64,000 nucleotides of DNA from Desmodus rotundus (lineage: Eukaryota; Chordata; Mammalia; Chiroptera; Phyllostomidae): NCBI RefSeq assembly GCF_022682495.2, contig NC_071389.1:44964239-45028238 (forward strand), written 5' to 3'. Made by a program: the position numbers and the translations under genes. This document shows, piece by piece, positions 22,677 to 34,959 of the stretch (positions within the stretch are counted from its first letter, which is position 1; every line of letters begins with the position of its first letter). The notes beneath the pieces were generated by a model. The model was not told the origin of the DNA. It worked only from the letters and a program-made list of their open reading frames with translations, and searched no databases.

Positions 22677-22898
22677 ATTTTTTTTTTAATTCTTACCTGA
22701 GGATATGTTTACTGCTTAAGAGGAAGGGAGACAGAGAGCAAGAGCCATCGATCAATGTGAGACAGAAATATTGATTGGTTGCCTTCCGTACATACCGGAA
22801 CCAGGGATTAAAGGTATGTGCCCTGACTGGGGATTGAACCCACAAACCTTTTGGTGCATGGGACGGCGCTCAAACCAGCTGAGCCACCTGACCTGGGC
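22677..22898 (-). mobile_element. VES SINE, copy 4 (antisense)
   Basis: T-run, then 'ttcttacctgaggatatgtt' (VES 3' end reversed), body, and head ending 'gagccacctgacctggg'. The target duplication is clear: tcacacactctt (22663-22674) and tcacatactctt (22899-22910), 11 of 12 bases identical. Confidence 0.93.
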
Positions 22899-22910
22899 TC
22901 ACATACTCTT

Positions 22911-25900
22911 GAGTAAGGTGTTGACTCCCATGCTAGGCTGATTTAAGAAAGTGCAATAATGGTTTATGTTAACGTACCTTGATCATTACCCTCTGCGCAC
23001 CTTATAGAATGGAGGACTACCTTAAGTGTGAATTATTTGTCTGGTTTTACCCAGCCTTCATAGGCGTATTAAATAGATCTGACTTCCCAGTTAGTTTGGA
23101 TACACCTTCCTGGTGTGTCTCCAGGAATAGTGCGTGGAGCAGACCAGCTGAGGACTGGGTGGCGTCCCGACCCAGTGACCCCAGCGTCCTCTGTTGGCCA
23201 TCTCCACGTGTCTTCATTTCTTGAAGTCATGACAAGTCTCTGGACCGAGTATTTTACCAGCTGCCTTTTGTACAACTGTTGGTGAGTTTTCCCAGACTGG
23301 GTGTTATTTATGATGTCGGAAGACTTGACTTAGACCCCGTTTATGGGCTGATTTTTATCAGTGTTCTTGGTGATTGCCTTGAAGGTACCTAAGCCTCCAT
23401 AAATTTGCATTTTAGCAACCTGAATGGTACTCTTCCTTTAGTCAGCTGCGGCCATGTTTGATGCCGGTGAGAACACACAGCTCGGTGGCGGAAGGAGAGT
23501 CCCAGAGGAACACACCACGTGCTTTGCAGTGCGCTCAGCTGTCAGCTGGGCTGTCTGCTGTCAGAGCTCTGCCATGGACAACCCCGCAGAGCTCTGCCGG
23601 AGGGTTTGTAGTATGGTTGTGTTACTCAGAAGGGGTAAAACTTGGGGGTTCTTGTTCTGGGCTGCATAGAATTCGAAAAGAATTATAACAAAAACCTCTA
23701 ACAGAAATTTATCATCTCTTTCCATAATGATGTAGACAGTGAATCCCAATAGTGTTGGCAGTAGCTGAGATTTTGTCATCAAAACAAATCACAGATATTT
23801 TAATAACTTTTTGTAGTTGTCACAGATAAGTTGAAATAACATGATCTTTACTACTTTGAAATTATAGTAGCTTTTAGACATACTTCTGAATCTTGTTGAT
23901 TAATGTCTTAATAAGGAAGCACACCTATGTAAGTTTAAAAAACTTTTTATAATTGGTGTTCTTTATAGTCCAGTGTGTTTTGTTTTATGTGTTCACACAC
24001 ATGGTTCTGAGAAGTGGTTCACACTTGACCGCACAGCCCCTGGGCTTTCTGACACACACAAAACTAAGGATCCCTGGCCTCGGACAGGCTGCGGTAATGA
24101 AAAAAAGTCCCTGCATCTCAGTGTGCTTGTATTTCTTGTTGAGTTAATATCTTCTACAGGTCGACATGGCTTTCCCCTATCTTGAGACCTAAACACTTCA
24201 ACTTGTGACTTCCAGGTTTGCCTCAACAGGAAAAGACAGGCATGGAGAACTTACCCTCATTTTTGTAGGCTTTGGCTAGGTAGTGACACAGGTTGATTTT
24301 TTTTTTTTTTTACACATACCAGTCCTCTTCTGGGGGCCTTAATTCTCAATTAGGCTATGAAAGGACTCAGTTATGATCATGTCCCTCAAGGAGAGGTGCC
24401 AAAGCAAAGAAGGTCATGGTCAGGAATCTGGTGGTGCCTGCATAATTATTCACATCTGAGTTCCTGTAAGAAAGGCAACAGTTAAAACTTGTAAGCTGCC
24501 AGCCTTGGAAGCCCCAGAGATGCCCCCTTTCTCCACATTCATATACTTTTAATACTGGTAACTAGCAGCTTTGAAACACTGCAACAGTGCCTTTAGGGGT
24601 GAAATCCTGTGTTAGTATCCAGCTTGGCAGCTCCCCCTTTTTTGATGTCCATGAGTTTCTTCTCCTTTACTGGTATCACTGATGTCATCTGGAAGTCCTG
24701 GGTGTCTGTTCATTGTCATAAGTCACTTATGATCACGACCCACTGGCCTCACTTGATCGTATGGACCCCCACCGGACTGCAAAGGACCTGGGGTGTATGG
24801 TGGAGCACTTGGGATGTCCAGTGAGCAGCATGCGTGTCTGTTGCACAATAGTATGCTTTCATTGTCCAGAACTGGTAGAGCATTGTGTCTTCCACAGTGA
24901 GGACGCCAGATGAGTATCTGTGTTCTAACTAGCCGCCTTGATTGGGCACGCAGACCAACCAGACAAAACCCAGAGTTGAAATTTTCACAAAATTCAGTAT
25001 CGAAGTTCATACACCGATTACAAGAATGAACGTATTCCTATGTAGATAGTGGATGTTTATTAGAATTCTTCTGTAATTGAGCTGCTGCTTACAAATTAAG
25101 AGTCTCTGTTTCTTCCCCTTCCATTTTAGTAAATAAGATAGAAAGTGCAGTGAGCTCGCTACCATGGCATTTTCTAGGGTAAAAAAAATTGAAAGAAAAA
25201 CAGTGAGTTATGACCAGAATATAAACATGGTCTGTCTTAATACACTGTATTTCTTGCCTCTCTTACAGTTCACAACCCCTTGTACCACCTGCATCTTTAT
25301 TTTATGTATTGTTTCTCTTGGGATAAAACCAACTTCACTCATCATGACCAGAGGCCTTCAAGTCTTGTTCGTAGCTGTATTGTCCGTAGCTGGATTTACT
25401 GTAGTCTGGGTTCACTACCTCTTTGAACTGAGCTGTGCCCTTTTTTGTTGATGCCTTCAGCAGTTAATTCCGTATTTTAAATAGTAGTTCCATATTTTCT
25501 GTAAGAAAATGCAATCTGAATGGCTTCTAGAAATAACCTCTACTTTGGGCAAATATTACCTCTGGTGAAATTACTTCTACTTCTGGTGTTTTGTGCACAG
25601 AAAGACCAAATTATGGTGATTGTAATATAAACACTTTGAGAGATTGCCTGCTAGTAACTTTCTCCTAAATTAGAGACTTTTCTTCCCCAAAGGTGTAAAA
25701 GTATGGATATTCTACTTTCCTCAAAGGCTAACAAAAAAGAAATAGAAGCGATTTCCAGTTAGAAATTATCAGCTGCACCTTCCTTTTAATAAAAGATACT
25801 GTCTCGGGCATATGTGTAGATTTGGAGACAGAAGCCGGGCGGCGTGTGTGAGCAACTAGGACAGAAACTATGGACGAGCTTGGCCTAGATGTGTCTTTGC

Positions 25901-26538
25901 TGGCACTGATTAAATACAGTGACTTTATGACAGATAAAAGGTCTCGAACTCCGGTGTTACTGTTAAATGGTATTCCCTTTTTTCCTTTGCCACCTTCTCT
26001 CAAGAAATTGTCCAAATAGTAATTTGGATATAAGTAATAGAAGGCTTAGCTTACTTTGGTAACATTGAACGTTAATTGGCTTAGAGGATGTTTTTCCGGT
26101 TGTTTTCTTTAAATCTAAGAAAAATAAGCAGCACAGACACTTCCTGTTTTGGAAAAGAGAGGATATATCACCATAACCTAGAAAGGACAGCAATGCAAGG
26201 AGGCACCTTTCCCACAATGGAGCTGTGAACATCTCTTGTAACGTACACTTCATAGCTCTCTTATTTGAGCATATCCTCCGGAGCCCTAAAATTGATTTGT
26301 TGTATTGCTTCCCCGTTTTTTGCCAACAGTTATTTAGACAGGGCTGAAATGTATTAAGCACGAGTTGAGCTCCCTATTGTCCTGTCTGGCACTCTGTTTC
26401 CACCCACAGAGTATGCTGGTGTACATTAGATCACTAAGGGGCTCATTATTACTGAACTCCAGCCAGGGCTTCATTTCCTAAACACATGTGCTTGTCTGGT
26501 ATTGCTTGTAGGCCTTAAGTTCTGCTTTTCCCTCGTGT
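22911..26538. other. Unique sequence, no gene seen
   Basis: A long repeat-poor stretch. Frames of 60-132 codons occur on both strands; the 132-codon minus frame at 25963-26361 and the 95-codon frames at 24723-25010 and 25164-25451 have no family resemblance. A Kozak-like ATG followed by a donor-like CCGgtgaga at 23460 is discussed under rejected items. T tracts occur at about 24298-24312. Confidence 0.5.
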
Positions 26539-28849
26539 GTGTATGTGTGTGTGTGCACATGTGTGTTTCTTTTGTTAGAGAGTAAGTACAGCAAGAAATC
26601 TTTGCAGATTATCTTACCATTTTTGTTTCATTTACACATTCCCCTTACATTGAGAGGATTTCAGGTAAAGAGGAGAACACCAGCTCTGTCTGGAGCTGCC
26701 AAACCCATTGAGGGTAAAGCCAAAATCGGGGTGAAGTAGAATAGGTGAGCAGAGGTAAAATTTTGTTGCAAGTAGAAGGGTAAGAACGGAGTTAACTACA
26801 ATTAAAACCACTTACCTTGTATTACTTTTCTCCAAACCAAGTGTGACAGCCTTAAAACTGACCACTGAATTATGGAACTGAACTGAAAAAGGCTTGGGTT
26901 CATTGCGTCCATCAAAGTACTTTTCTTTTCCCATTTTAGGTGCACTGATCTCCCCTTATTCCTTGGTGTTGGTGGGAAAACTTGGTCAAAAAGGATAATT
27001 ACTTTTTCATTTAGTTGCATGCACTTCAAAAGGCAACAGCAAGCATTCATTAATTTCCATCTGATAGAGCTGAACTTTTTTTTTTTTTGGTGGCTAAACA
27101 ATTGAAACAGGAAATGACCCGAGATACAGTTTCCATGACACCCTGTCACTTGGATCCAGTTTTCCAGAACATGAAAGGCCAAAGCCGGCTTTTGATAGTG
27201 AGTAACTAATTGGACTGGCTGATAGTGGGAGAATTTTTAAATGTGAAAATAAAGGGAAAAAACTGGAACAGCTGTGTTTTGGTACAGTTGTCTAATCCCC
27301 AGATAAAACACTCCAAGGACATTGAAATTGAATAGTGCCTTTAGTTAAGGAGAAAAATCTAAAGTCTGTGAAAGCACTGGTTTACTTGAAAGAAAGTACA
27401 GAAAATATTTATGTGGAAAAAAACAAGCAGAAGAAAAAAAGAAATCTTACTGAGGGATGCCTTTTAGGAATCATCTTCGTTCGTGCAAAGTATGACTTCC
27501 TGTTTTTAAGGTGTCTTCGTGCACTCTTGCATGTCACAAGAGAGACTACCTGCTGGATATTTTTTTCAGCCCACATTTTCTAAACATGTTTTTGGGTAGT
27601 ATAGTGGGTAGAGCTGATGAGTTTTGTTGGGAGCATCAAAATACCTATAACTTACATTAAATAAATTGAGACATGCAGTTAGAAATGTTTTTATTGACCA
27701 ATCCCACTGCACACATAAATTTAGGCTTCAGTTGTATTTTGCAGCTAAAGAGCTTCTCTGGAGAATTAAATGTGAATAAGCCAGGGGGTTGTTAGACTTA
27801 TACTATTTAGAAGGTAATCGGCTGGGAGATGTACGCTCTGATTCCTGGTCTGGCCAGCCATCTGCCTGTGATGGGAACCTCCCTGGGACTCTTTCCCTGT
27901 GTCTTGGAAGTGAAGAGGTCGGAGGTAGTCCTTTAGAGCTCTGTTATTCTGTGTACTTTTGAAATGTAAGCCAAGCTTTGACAACTCCTAACATAGAAGT
28001 TAATGGTGATGAGCATAATAGAAATGCATATAAAAGGTTAAAATTGAGAGAGAAAACCTCTGTTTTTTAAAGGATGCTATATCTTATCACATCTTATAAC
28101 TAATGGTATCTTTACACTTGAATCTTGAGGAATGTGGTCTTTGAGTTAATGAATATTCTAGTAATTCTTAACCTTTCTTGCATGTTACCAGAATCCTTTC
28201 TTAGTTTTACGTTCGATTTACCTGTGGGTTTCGTTCTTTCCAGTTTGTCTGTAGGCACCAGTCCTTCGTTTCCTTTTGTCTTCCCTGAGTAGAAGGGCAA
28301 AGCAGACGTTAACACGGAAATCCTACTGCATTTAGGAGGTGCCCGGGTGTGGCAGTGTGCACAGACTGACCTGGGCAGCGCCAGGGGCAAATCACCTGTT
28401 GTCAACTTCCTCCTTCGCAAATTGTACCCACTTTGGGGTGCACTGCAAGTTCTCAGAGGCCCGGGACCTCCTCCATCCTTACATCTATAACCCCAGACAC
28501 CTGGCACAGTGTCTCTTCATGGAAGACCCCCACTGGATGTTTGAACAGATGGGAGGTGAAGACAGAGGCACCCTGGAGCTGTTTGATAAATGCTAGTAGC
28601 TCTTGCAGTTTTGTTACCATGACTTGATATTTGTGAGACTAATGGTCTCAAAAAACGACTCCTGAGACTAACACAGCTGATTTTTTTTTTCCTGAAAAAA
28701 GACTTTTCACTTAAAAGAGCATTTCTATTCTGAGTATAGGTCAGATTTCTTCTATACCTGCATCTTAACTAGATAAGGAACTAGAGCTAACTTTTTATTA
28801 CACCACCCCACAGTTGTAAGCTCTGGGTGTCCATGCAAGAATAGCCCTT
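26539..28849. other. Unique sequence, no gene seen
   Basis: An imperfect TG patch lies at 26537-26566. At 28480-28515 'cagacacctggcacagtgtc' hints at a diverged sense L2 terminus. Minus frames of 126 codons (26802-27182) and 131 codons (28112-28507) show no motif. Confidence 0.5.
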
Positions 28850-29690
28850 GGGCCTCTTGGCGTCGTTATCCCAAGTGCAGGGGAAGGGACAAACAAAACC
28901 CAGGACACTCCTGAGCCCGTGGGCAGAGGAGTACCCAGCCAGGGGAGCAGCAGGCGGTACTGCCAGGCCAGCGGCAGCCCGTGTACCTGGAATGAGAGCC
29001 GGAACCCGAACAAACGCCAGTCTGACACCCTTTCCCAAATCATACCGAAGAGCGCTTCTGCTCCCCTTTCCCGAAAGCAGCAGGCGGTGAATAAAGGCTG
29101 TCATCCTGTCGTCCCTCTCCCAACCATGACTATTCGGCGGGGACTCTTGTCCTCGCACCGTTGATAAGGCTGCCCCATAAACGCGACTGTCCTGGGCCTC
29201 TGTGAGCGGGGGAAGGGTCTCAGTTAGTGCAGAAGAAGCCTTACCAGGTGCGGATCATCTGTTTGGGAGATGGGCCCTGTCTTCCCGCCTCCACCTCTCC
29301 CCCCCACCCCAATCGCCCCACCTCCATGCTGCGCCCCGCCCCCTGCCAGCACCCCCCCCCCCACCCAGTCCTGGCAGCGCCCCTCTCCCAGGCCTTCCGG
29401 CCCTCCCCCACCCTCCCTCAGCCCAGGCTCGCGGTGGGTTGCCGGGGTTCCCGTCGGGAGTCCCAGCTCTTTGTTCCCCACTGTGGGCGTTGTGCAGCTC
29501 CTTCGTGCTGCCCCGAGTCACCCACCCCCACCCCCACCCCGCCCTCGCACTCGCCGCTTACTGCTTTCTCAGCTCAGTGCTCTGCTCTTTGTTTTCCACC
29601 CCCAAACCTCGCTTGCTCTTCTGAGGATCCCACCGAACTTTGCTAGCCCACCCTGGGGCTGCTCCCGGACGTCACCTCTTCTTCTCCCAC
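28850..29690. promoter_or_regulatory. CpG-island-like GC-rich block
   Basis: By hand I count about 26 CpG in 500 bases (29161-29680) and about 16 in the 250 bases before that, in a window where CpG is otherwise rare. The part at 29270-29660 is strongly C-rich on the plus strand, with runs of C up to 12. Such islands usually mark promoters or germline-unmethylated elements. No TATA box, first exon with a convincing donor or downstream gene is evident, and the 139-170 codon proline-rich frames are composition artefacts. Observed/expected CpG is borderline (near 0.6 by rough count). Confidence 0.42.
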
Positions 29691-29984
29691 CTCCAGTTTC
29701 CTACCTGATTTGGGCTGCGGTTTTCTTCTTTCTTTTTCTTTTTTTTTTTTTAAACCTAAGGTCACTGAGGTGCTATCAATAAAAACAAACAGGCACTTTT
29801 TTAAATGGGCGGAGATTTTCTATGCAAAACACCATGGTGAATTGAGGCGCTGCGGGGATAATTGCGGCCCTTCACTGGTTCGGCATTATTTCTTTTGCTC
29901 CTATTAAGTGCCAGGTGGTGGCAGACAAACAAGGCCAAGAAGGAACCCGTGATCAGTTTCCCCTGTCTGAACTCGACTGCTGCC

Positions 29985-30060
29985 TGCCACTCATTCATTA
30001 CAGCATTTAATGAGTGCTTAACGCTGTGCTTGGTGTTGCGCAGGGCTCTAGGAATTAAAA
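29985..30060 (-). mobile_element. L2 LINE 3' tip (antisense)
   Basis: 'ctcattcattacagcattta', then 'atgagtgcttaacgctgtgc', is the L2 terminus reversed; it leads into an A/T-rich patch. Confidence 0.65.
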
Positions 30061-30109
30061 ATAAATAAATAATAATTCAAAGGCCAAAGCTCCTCATTAA
30101 TGCAGGCAG

Positions 30110-30295
30110 GTAATGTTACTACCATGTATTGAAAACTTACTAGGTGCTTAGTACTCTTACCTGCATGTAATACTCTTACCTTATGTAATCCTCACCATTT
30201 GCTACCAGGTAGATAATATGATTGACCCTCTACTTACGTTCATGAATGGAAGAGCCAGCACTTAAACCCAGGTGCTCTCAACCACGACACTGAAC
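30110..30295 (-). mobile_element. MIR SINE (antisense)
   Basis: 'aaaacttactaggtgcttag', then 'taatcctcaccatttgctac', 'ggaagagccagcacttaaac' and 'ccaggtgctctcaaccac' gives nearly the whole MIR in reverse. Confidence 0.8.
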
Positions 30296-30302
30296 AAGAC
30301 TA

Positions 30303-30530
30303 ATAAAGTGGTGCCATGTACTGAGAGCTTGTGATAGTGTGTCAGGCAGTGTTCTAAACAGTTCCTAGGTATTAATTTGCTTAACCTTCCCAACCACCAA
30401 TGAAGTGTAAGTACGGTTGTTATTTTAATGCAGAGGAAGGTATGGAAGGGCAAAGATGAAATGACTTTCCTCGGGGCCATGTCCTAACGACAGCAGAGCT
30501 ATGTCCGAGTCAGAGCCAGGCAGACTGTAA
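30303..30530 (-). mobile_element. MIR SINE (antisense), second tandem copy
   Basis: 'tgtactgagagcttgtgata', then 'tcaggcagtgttctaaacag', 'tgcttaaccttcccaaccac' and 'gtccgagtcagagccagg' is again MIR reversed, directly after another MIR of the same orientation. Confidence 0.8.
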
Positions 30531-30914
30531 GTGGCTCCAGGGAGGGGGGGCGGGGAGTGTGCTTTTCCTACTTGGAGCAGGGTGGTGTGCCAGGGAAGAG
30601 TCAGAGAAGAGAGGATGCTTCCGCTGAGTGCCCGGGGGCCTGGTGTCGCTTGTGTGTGATGGTTGTGTTCCCGCCTGGTTTATAGAAGGTCGTAGGGTAC
30701 CCAGAAAATGTTTTCAAATGGAGATAAAGCTCTTTAGTATTTCGGTTTGAATTTTCTTAAATAAATACTTCAGATTGCCTGCTCTTTATGGGAGAAACTT
30801 CCCCTATTAGAGCATGTTCTACTGGAGCAGTTAGGAAAGCTATAGTTCCAAAGTGGTCGAAACCATTGATAGATAGGAGCTGAGTTTGCTTTTCATTTCT
30901 TTTTATGACCATTT
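30531..30914. other. Unique sequence, no feature seen
   Basis: Includes a G-rich run (ggaggggggg) at 30540. No gene or repeat recognised. Confidence 0.55.
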
Positions 30915-31010
30915 GTTAGGCAGGCACTTCACCTTACTCATCTGTACAATGGGGTTAGTAATAACTCCGCCACCTTTTCTTGTGAGATGTGGGTACTTTA
31001 AGGGCTTAGG
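30915..31010 (+). mobile_element. MIR SINE fragment
   Basis: 'ttcaccttactcatctgtac', then 'aatggggttagtaataactc', is MIR (ttcctcatctgtaaaatggg, ataatagtacctacc). Confidence 0.75.
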
Positions 31011-31194
31011 CAGAAAGGTGTTGCAAGATCATTAGTTGTAAATCGGTATGAGTCCATGCATCTTGCTTTGGAGGTTGTTCCTGATGTGCTAGGATCGGAC
31101 AGAAACAGATTGTTAGGGTTAGAGCTTTCTCTTAATTCCTCCAGGCAGAAACAGTTCCTCACTTTTTTACCACTTGCCAGAGTCTTGCATTAGC

Positions 31195-31310
31195 TGGGTG
31201 AGTGCCTTCTGCCTGCCACACTAGATTATGAGCTCCTGGAGTCAGGCGCTGCCCTTACGCAGCTTCACTTCGGCGTGTGCGACTGCATACAGCACATGCT
31301 GATCAGATCA
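31195..31310 (+). mobile_element. L2 LINE 3'-end fragment (sense)
   Basis: 'cacactagattatgagctcc', then 'tggagtcaggcgctgccctt', corresponds to 'cactagactgtaagctccat' and 'gagggcaggg' of L2. Confidence 0.7.
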
Positions 31311-31804
31311 AACCGATGGGCTGCCAGGGTAATGTTGACATGAAAGGTGATGGTTTTAGTTTGTGTTGCTGTTCTTTTACTCTCTGAGGTTGAAAAGGAA
31401 CATCACGCATAGACGTGGAAAGCAAAGGCTTCAAGGCCTCTGGGGAAGAGGTGTGGCAGGAGAATGGGGGAACTGGAGGAAGAATCTGCTGACAGCCCAG
31501 GAGACAGGGAATGTGGAAACTCAGGTTAAATTAGGAAGATGAGCCAGAAAGAAGACAAGGATGAGCTTTCAGGAGCGGGGAGTGAGTCTGGAACTTGAGC
31601 TCCATGAGAAATAACTTTTTTGATATGTCAAAAATGTGATATTTAAAGGAAAGAGCCTACCTTAAAGAGTAACCTAGTGTGTATTCCTAGCCAAGTAATT
31701 TAAAGCTGGGCCCCCAACACAATTTTGTAGGAATTACATAAGGATGCCCGTAGAAGCATTCTGGTATTCGGTGTAAAGCACAACACAAATCCTGCCGAGA
31801 GAGA
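31311..31804. other. Unique sequence, no feature seen
   Basis: Purine-rich around 31430-31570; no coding frame or repeat recognised. Confidence 0.55.
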
Positions 31805-31930
31805 ACTTCCATAGAAGAAAGAGAGTGTTGGATTTAGACTCTGGACTTGAGAGCATGTGAAGCCTCAGTTTCCCCGTGTGTGAAATGAGGGTGGTAACGC
31901 CTACCTTCCATGTTATGGACCTGCCAGGAA
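31805..31930 (+). mobile_element. MIR SINE fragment
   Basis: 'ttggatttagactctggact', then 'gcctcagtttccccgtgtgt', then 'gaaatgagggtggtaacgcc', is the MIR core. A large part between the first two blocks is missing. Confidence 0.72.
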
Positions 31931-32069
31931 AAACGTATTTGGGTCGGGACTCGTCTACAAAAATGGTTTTGGTGATTGAAATGAAATACATACTGTTCTC
32001 TCACATAGATGTGTTCCTGCTGAGTCCACAAGTTGCTGTTGTCCTCATTGATCAAGTAGTGGGCTAGGT

Positions 32070-32276
32070 TCCCTGGCTCGGTAGCTCGGTTGATTAGAGC
32101 ATCGTCCTGGTACACCAAGGTTGCGGGTTGGATCTCCGGTCATAAATAAGTGGGACAACAAATTAATGTCCGTCTGTCTGTCTCTCTCTCTCCTCCCTCA
32201 CTTCTTCCTTCCCTCTCTCCCTCTTTCTCCCTTCCTCTCTCTCTCTAAAGTCAATAAACAAATATTTTTTAAAAAA
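32070..32276 (+). mobile_element. VES-related SINE, copy 5 (divergent subfamily)
   Basis: tRNA-like head (ccctggctcggtagctcggt, then ggttgcgggttggatctcc). Its middle differs from the other copies: 'gtcataaataagtgggacaa' replaces the usual gggcacaggcctgggt block, and the CT-rich tract is unusually long. Target duplication: tagtgggctaggt (32057-32069) and tagcaggctaagt (32277-32289), 10 of 13 identical. Confidence 0.85.
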
Positions 32277-32289
32277 TAGCAGGCTAAGT

Positions 32290-33699
32290 AAAACAGATGT
32301 GACTTGAGAACCATACTAATGTTCTTACCTAACTCTCTTAGGTCTGACACTGGTGAACCTCCACAAAACTTTTTTTTTTTTTTTAATGTTAAATACCACG
32401 ACAGGTTCTCCAGCCTGGATAAGTTGCCTCCGTGGTTTTTACTTTTATCCTTGAAAAGGTCCCTGGGCTCCCAGCCACTTGCCTTTTCTTTGGTGTCCCC
32501 TGCCATCTTCTCTCTCTCTCTCTCTCAGGGTTCTTCTTCCTCCCTCACATGATTGGCTGCTGCTCCTACCAGATGTTAAGCATAAAAGAGGAAGATCCCT
32601 ACCCCCTTTAAGGCCTTTCTTGGTAATTATAAGAGAGAAAGTAATAGGGCATCATAGAAAAATTACTCTGAGACTTATACAGAGCTCAACATTTACTTAA
32701 GTACGTACTTTCTGTGCTCCCTCGTTCATAACTGTATGTATCGTGGAAGGTGGTCTCTGCTTTTATTTCTGAGGGTTGGGCCTTCCCACCTCTCTGAACT
32801 GCTGTTAGTACAGACCGCGTCGACTTCCTCTACCAGGGCACCTTTATGGTGGTTGTACCCGCCCCTTAGCAAATGTGGAGCTCTCATTTTTTAGAGATCT
32901 CCAGACAGAGTAATAACAAGTTCACTTGGCCTTGGCTCTGTCCGGGAGGGACTAATTGCACAGCAAATCCCAGGCCATAATAAGGAATTGTTGAAAGAAC
33001 ACGGTCTTTAATCCTTTTTTTTTTTTGGCATCAGCCATTTGCTATTAAAATGGTAGATTTGAATCAACTAAAGATGAACGGCTTAGTTCATTTATCTTTC
33101 TTGGCTTAAAAAAATGGGTAGGAAGGAAAAGGGTCTTAGGGCAAAATACTGAAGTTATTGAGTTCTTTTCTAAGGCTTTGTTTTTCTTTGACCGTGAAAT
33201 CGGCCCTAGGGGGCTTTTTAAAGTAGAGAAATTTTGTTAAATCCCTGAGGATAGAAGAAACCACTACAACATTATATAAATATCAAGTTAAAACCATCAG
33301 GTGGATTTTATGAAAACATTTTTTTCAAAACTTTATATATCCACCTGTTTTAATATTATTGACATTTGCATTTTTCTGTTTATTAATAATAGGAAAGATT
33401 AAGACATAGTAGAGACAGGTGGTTCTCCAACAGAGACTCCGACAGATGTTTTTTTTGTACAACTACTGTTAAGACTTTTAAGTTCTGGATTATGAAGAAA
33501 TGATGGGTTTCGGAAAAATTTATTTTTAAAAGGTTACTGAAAGACTGACAGCCTGGACAGAACATACTCCACATGCATACACAATCACATTTATTGGATA
33601 TTTGTATATTGAATATTTACAGAACAGTGAAAATCATTCACTAAAAAAACCTGTTTCTAGGGCAAGATAGGGGGCTCGTTAACGCTGCTTTTTAAACAG
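32290..33699. other. Unique sequence, no gene seen
   Basis: Contains T tracts (32369-32384, 33017-33027) and a short (TC)n run at 32509-32527. Open frames of 63-102 codons are low complexity or motif-free. Confidence 0.5.
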
Positions 33700-33922
33700 A
33701 TTTTTAAAAAATTTTACTGAATTTATTGGGGTGACATTGGTTAATTATATAAGTTTCAAGTGTACAATTCTATATACCCCATCTGCATACTGCATTGTGT
33801 TCACCACCCAAAGTCAGATCTCCTTACGTCATATATTTGACTCCCTTTGCCCTTTTCTACCTCCCCCCTCCCCTATTTCCCTCTGGTAACTATCATATTG
33901 TTGTCTATGCCCGTGATAAACA
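33700..33922 (-). mobile_element. L1 LINE 3' UTR (antisense)
   Basis: 'aatttattggggtgacattg', then 'caagtgtacaattctatata', 'tgtgttcaccacccaaagtc' and 'ctccctttgcccttttctac' is a well-preserved L1 3' UTR in reverse. Only the 3' end is present: severe 5' truncation, the usual fate of L1 insertions. Confidence 0.88.
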
Positions 33923-33939
33923 GATTGTTACTGGGAGTC

Positions 33940-34090
33940 AAGAATCAGGAGTTTGGGAAGGAACCTCATGCTGGTACTTGACCAGCTGCGTGAACCCGAC
34001 AAGTCAATACCTTCTCTTGCCAAAAAAGGAGTGGGGAGGTACAGTAGACTCACTCCCATAGGGCTGGGGTTACGATGAAGACTCAGTGAC
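33940..34090 (+). mobile_element. MIR SINE fragment
   Basis: 'gctggtacttgaccagctgc', then 'gtgaacccgacaagtcaata', then 'ctcccatagggctggggtta', is diverged MIR in sense orientation. Confidence 0.68.
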
Positions 34091-34959
34091 TCTGGACATT
34101 TGCTGCTGTTGGGGCTGCCCTGCATTTTAGTCACCCCTTTTGAGGTAGGGCAGTTGGTTCTTCTCCCTGCTCCATAACAGCTAGGGTGATGGTTGTGGTA
34201 CCCATACTAGGTGACCCCCAGGGACTCCTGTCTGGGACTTTAAATATTCAGGCAACAATAGACAGGACAGTTAATGATTTAAGGTTATGGAGCAGGGATT
34301 CCAGGGACAGGACGGCCAGATGTGGCCATCCAGTGAGGCTGTTTTGGTGATTTGAACCCCAGGGGAATGTTCTCAGTTTCTGCCTTTTACTATGTTTCTA
34401 GTCATTTCCTTTTCCAGTGAAGTTAATTGTCATCTTGATACATTGTTTTTGCTGGTGGTATTCATCCTCTAGCACTGCAGTTTTTAAATTATAAAACCCA
34501 GAAATTGGCAAAGAGTTGGCCCACTGCATCTAAGATTCACATAAATTCAGGTAAATGCCAAGTGTTCTTGTAATTCTCCCTACAAGATTGTTGTATGATT
34601 TAAATGAGATGTTGGAGCTGTGGGACCTTTGAAGTCCTATGCATTCATTCATGCTTCCGATGAAGGGGAAATCTGTGGGATTAGTGTGGCCATTGGTACA
34701 TAGAGGTTTACAGTGTCAAAGAAAGGGCATAGAATTTGGTACTGGGCTGGCCCTCGCAGAGCAGAGTCCACAATGAGCCAGAGAAAGCAGGACCTTTTCC
34801 TTTTGCTTTTCACTATGTGGTAGGTTAAATGCATAGCTATTTTGTGACTGCACTTATTTTTAGCACACCTTAGATCTCCACAGGCTCTCCAGGACACTAA
34901 AGCTGGTCGTGAGAGTATGGCAGTGTAGCGGGTGGGGCTGAGAGAACAGTGCAAATGAA
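34091..34959. other. Unique sequence, no gene seen
   Basis: The 106-codon minus frame at 34649-34969 has no motif or exon context. Confidence 0.52.

Noticed and set aside
23442..23466. 25-bp possible microexon with Kozak-like ATG and donor CCGgtgaga
   Set aside because: The acceptor is short, no upstream or downstream exon can be linked, and it is too short to evaluate by eye.
28112..28507. 131-codon minus frame
   Set aside because: No motif, no exon signals; part of the interval looks like an old L2.
29224..29782. Overlapping 85-170 codon proline-rich frames on both strands
   Set aside because: All frames are open because of GC-rich composition; no initiation context, domain or conserved termination is visible.
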